From Ailanthus altissimus (Eukaryota > Streptophyta > Magnoliopsida > Sapindales > Simaroubaceae): a stretch of 64,000 nt of DNA. The first letter of the stretch is position 1. Every line of letters starts with the position of its first letter. The notes beneath the pieces were generated by a model. That model was not told where the DNA came from. It saw only the letters and a program-made list of their open reading frames with translations, and did no database searches. The translations under genes and the position numbers were made by a program. Shown here piece by piece: positions 61,169-64,000 of this stretch. Location: the NCBI GenBank assembly GCA_946807835.1, contig OX327683.1, forward strand, positions 2,299,001 to 2,363,000. The letters are read 5' to 3'.

Positions 61169-63838
61169 ATGGCTACACCCAAGTATGAGGTAGAGAAATT
61201 CAATGGTACGAATGACTTCAATTTGTGGAAGATGAAAGTAAAGGCGTTGTTAGTGAGCCAATGGTTAGGCTCGACATTAGAGGAGATTGCAGCTCTATCT
61301 AGTAAAGAAAAGAAGATGTTAGAGTCATCTAAGGCTGAAGCAGAAAGAATAGACATTCAAGAAAGAGCTCACAGTATAATCGTTCTATCATTGAGCGATG
61401 AAATACTAAGGGAAGTAGCAGGTGAGACGACAACGATTGGTCTTTGAAAGAAGCTTGACTCGCTTTATATGCGAAAATCATTGGCTAACAAATTTAATAT
61501 AAAGAAGAAGCTGTATCAGCTGTGCATGTAAGAGGGGATGCTGATGAAAGATCATATAGATGCTTTTAATAAGATCATTCTTGATCTTGAGTCTATCAAC
61601 ATCAAAATAGAAGATGAAGATAGAGTAATTATCCTATTAAGCACATTCTCTAATAGCTATGAGAGCTTTATTGATACGTTACTTTATGGCAGAGAGGAGT
61701 TTAACGATGAGCGATGTGAAATCATCATTATACTCAAAGTTGTTAAGGAAGTAAATCAAAGCCAATGTAAAAAGTCTATTTGTAAGAGGAAGGTCCTCAT
61801 ATAGAGATGGAAGGAAAAAATGGCTCAAGATCAAAGTTCAAAGACTCTTAGGAAGTGCTATTGCTGCAAGAAAGAGGGGTACTTCATAAAGGGCTGTTCA
61901 GAGAAGAAAGCACAAGACAAGAAGAAAACGAATGCTGCGCTTGCCTATGATGATGGCTATGATAGCATAGAGACACTCGTCGCTACTGATGGTAAGAATA
62001 CTGAACAATAGGTTCTTAATTCTGATTTTACATTTCACATGTGCCAGCACAAGTCTTGGTTTATGAGTTTTCAGACCATTGGTGGTGGTAAGGTGTTAAT
62101 GGGTAATGATATTGCATGTCAGATGATGAGAATTAGTAGTGTTAAACTTAGACTGCATAGTGGGCGAGTGAGAGAGTTAACAGATGTTAAGTATGTTCCT
62201 GACCTCAAGAGGAACTTGATCTTACTAGGAATTTTAGACCAGAATAAGTGTTTCATTAAAATCGACGGAGAGGTTTTGAGAGTATTGAAAGGTTCCATGG
62301 TGGTAATGGGAGGAGTGAAGAACAAATGTGTTTATGTGCTTAAGGGTGAAGTTGTGAGTTATTCTGCATTATTCTTTGTAGATAATGAGAATATGCAAAC
62401 TAAGTTGTGGCATCTTAGACTGGCATACCTAGGCGAGAGAAACCTGAATGAGTTATTTAGTCAAAAAGTGTTTAGTAAGGATAAGTTCCATCTATTGGAG
62501 TTTTATGAGCATTGTGTGCTGGAAAAGCATATAGGGTAAGGTTTAGTACCGGCGAGCACAAGACTAAGGGGACTCTTGACTACATACACTCGAATCTTTT
62601 GGGACCAGTTCAGACAGCTACTTGTGGTGGTACTAGGTATTTTCTCAGTTTAATTGATGACTATTCAAGGAAGCTGTGGGTCTATGTGTTAAAGAGTAAG
62701 GATTAAGCGTTTGATGTGTTCAAGAATTAGAAGGCTCTTATTAAGAATTAGACTGGCAAAAAGGTGAAGAAGCTGAGAACTGAAAATAGTCTCGAGTTTT
62801 GCAATAGAGAGTTTGATAGGTTTTATGCCGAGTATGGGATTGCAAAGTATAGTACGGTAAGATCAACACCACAACAAAATGGCGTAGCTGAGAGAATGAA
62901 TAGAACCCTACTTGAAAGGGTTAGATGCATGCTTACCAATGTAAAGATTTCTAAGGAAGTTTGGGGAGAAGTTATAGTGATGACAGCTTACTTGATTAAT
63001 AGAAGTTCCTCATTAGCAATTGACTTCAAGACACTAGAAGATAAATGGTATGGCAACTTTCTTAAATATGATCACCTCAGAATATTTAGTTGCCCTGCCT
63101 TTGTACATGTTAAAGAAGGAAAGTTAGAATCTAGAGCTATCAAAGAGGTATTCATTGGATATGTCGAATAAGTGAAATAATACAAGGTGTTGTGTAAAGA
63201 CTTGACACCACTAAGGAGTATCATAAGCTATAATGCGACATTCGATAAGACAACCATGTTGAAAACCTCCTAAGAAGATGAGAAAGAAGAACCTGTGTCC
63301 AATGAAGACTCAATACTCGAGTCAATAGAAGTTGAAGTGGAGCCTAAAAGTAGATCTAATATGCCCCTAGATCAATACTTCAACGAAGAGATCCTTGAAG
63401 AAGAACCAAGAACACCAACAAGTTCCTCCAAGTCCACCCAAGGAAAAACTAGAACTCCTGAGATAGAACTTGAAGAATACTAGCTAGCCAGAGACAGGCT
63501 AAGGAGAACCATAAACCCACCAATCAGGTATGCATAAGCAGATTTAATTGCTCATGCTTTTAATTCTGCTTATACTCTTAAGTATGATAAGCATAGAATA
63601 TATGGTAAGGCTATAGGGAATGAAAACAAGAAAGAAAAGCAGTAGATCATGGAAGAAAAGATTAATTCTCTTAGGAAAAATAATACTTAGAAGTTAGTGG
63701 AGAGACCTCAAAAGAAACTAGTTAGGTGCAAGTGGGTGTATAAGGTGAAGGAGGGGATACTGGAGATAGAGCCTGCAAGATTCAAGGCTAGGTTAGTAGT
63801 ACAAGGTTTTACTCAGAGAGAAAGAGTTTGGGGGAATT
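61169..63838 (+). pseudogene. Copia gag-pol (broken)
   Basis: From ATG 61169 the copia gag reads KFNGTNDFNLWKMKVKALL, broken by TGA near 61446 and a further stop near 61530. The zinc knuckle (CYCCKKEGYFIKGC, about 61856) has tyrosine where the histidine ligand should be. GAG-pre-integrase (LWHLRLAYLGERNLNEL, about 62407) and integrase (62550-63000) follow. The integrase has asparagine at the first catalytic position (YIHSNLLGP) and glutamate at the second (RTENSLEFC), while PQQNGVAERMNR keeps the third. Reverse transcriptase starts at KWVYKVK (about 63730) and is cut off after ARLVVQGFTQRE. It is non-functional. Confidence 0.88.
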
Positions 63839-64000
63839 TGATAAGGGCAAATTTGTCATATATTTTCTCATGTTTTTATTATTGATATTTTATGATTTTA
63901 TGAGAATAGATGGCTATTTATGTGCATTATTGTTATTTATAGGGACTTGAACAAAATTTAAAGAAAGAACGCAAAAGGAGCGAAAACAGGGACTAAAATG
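63839..64000 (+). mobile_element. Possible start of another LTR inserted in the copia element
   Basis: Where copia coding similarity stops, the sequence changes to TGATAAGGGCAAATTTGTCA, a TG start resembling gypsy LTR starts (compare TGATAAACACTTG at 8491), and continues AT-rich to the window edge. Neither the other end nor a TSD can be seen. Confidence 0.45.

Larger units (their letters stand above)
60529..63838 (+). mobile_element. Decayed Ty1/copia retrotransposon, 3' part missing
   Basis: LTR-like sequence, primer site, then gag, GAG-pre-integrase, integrase and the first part of reverse transcriptase, in copia order (integrase before reverse transcriptase). Numerous stops. Copia similarity ends abruptly at about 63825, where a new LTR-like sequence begins. 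Confidence 0.85.

Overview
This is a 64 kb piece of AT-rich nuclear DNA from a flowering plant, most likely a eudicot; the species cannot be named from sequence alone. The evidence is spliced genes with GT..AG introns that have plant-specific homologues, several plant retrotransposon lineages (Athila-like Ty3/gypsy, Ty1/copia, L1-type LINE), and an inserted stretch of mitochondrial-type DNA.

Host genes: (1) the first exon of a wall-associated-kinase-like receptor (minus strand, about 406-1309), which runs off the left edge and has duplicated fragments of its own promoter behind it; (2) a four-exon NEF1-like (no exine formation 1) membrane protein gene, 35272-41045; (3) a two-exon gene for a small secreted plant-specific protein, 43746-45256; (4) a RING-type E3 ligase gene of the At3g02290-like family, 55332-57345, whose N-terminus looks lipid-anchored.

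Region 4.8-27.6 kb is a nest of transposons that can be unpacked from target-site duplications (TSDs). A 5'-truncated L1-type LINE (minus strand, 4823-27603, about 5.2 kb of its own sequence) was hit twice by LTR elements of one family. Both are now solo LTRs (5817-20631 with TSD CCATT; 22662-25410 with TSD CTCTA). The first solo LTR was then split by a 12,026 bp Athila-like gypsy element (8491-20516, TSD GATTC) with two 1438 bp LTRs differing at about 12 positions by eye. This young element carries, between pol and the 3' LTR, an intronless copy of a LOG-type cytokinin-activating enzyme gene (17029-17682, one frameshift). It also has a separate 175-codon reading frame of unknown function (16145-16672). 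The retroelement-borne LOG copy is the most interesting object in the window.

Region 28-34.5 kb holds three long-inverted-repeat, probably Mutator-like non-autonomous elements. Region 41-54.5 kb is mostly AT-rich intergenic DNA with a degraded solo LTR (about 46.4-48.7 kb), mitochondrial-type DNA containing a nad5 fragment (about 49.2-52.0 kb), a small MITE and a local tandem duplication. Region 58.3-60 kb holds a 1257 bp foldback element with a perfect 9 bp TSD, followed by a tandem duplication that copies its right end. The window ends in a decayed Ty1/copia element (about 60.5-63.8 kb), apparently interrupted by yet another LTR.

All coordinates come from reading the sequence by eye. Splice sites and element ends were checked for reading phase, TG..CA ends and TSDs; homologies come from recognised motifs, not from searches.
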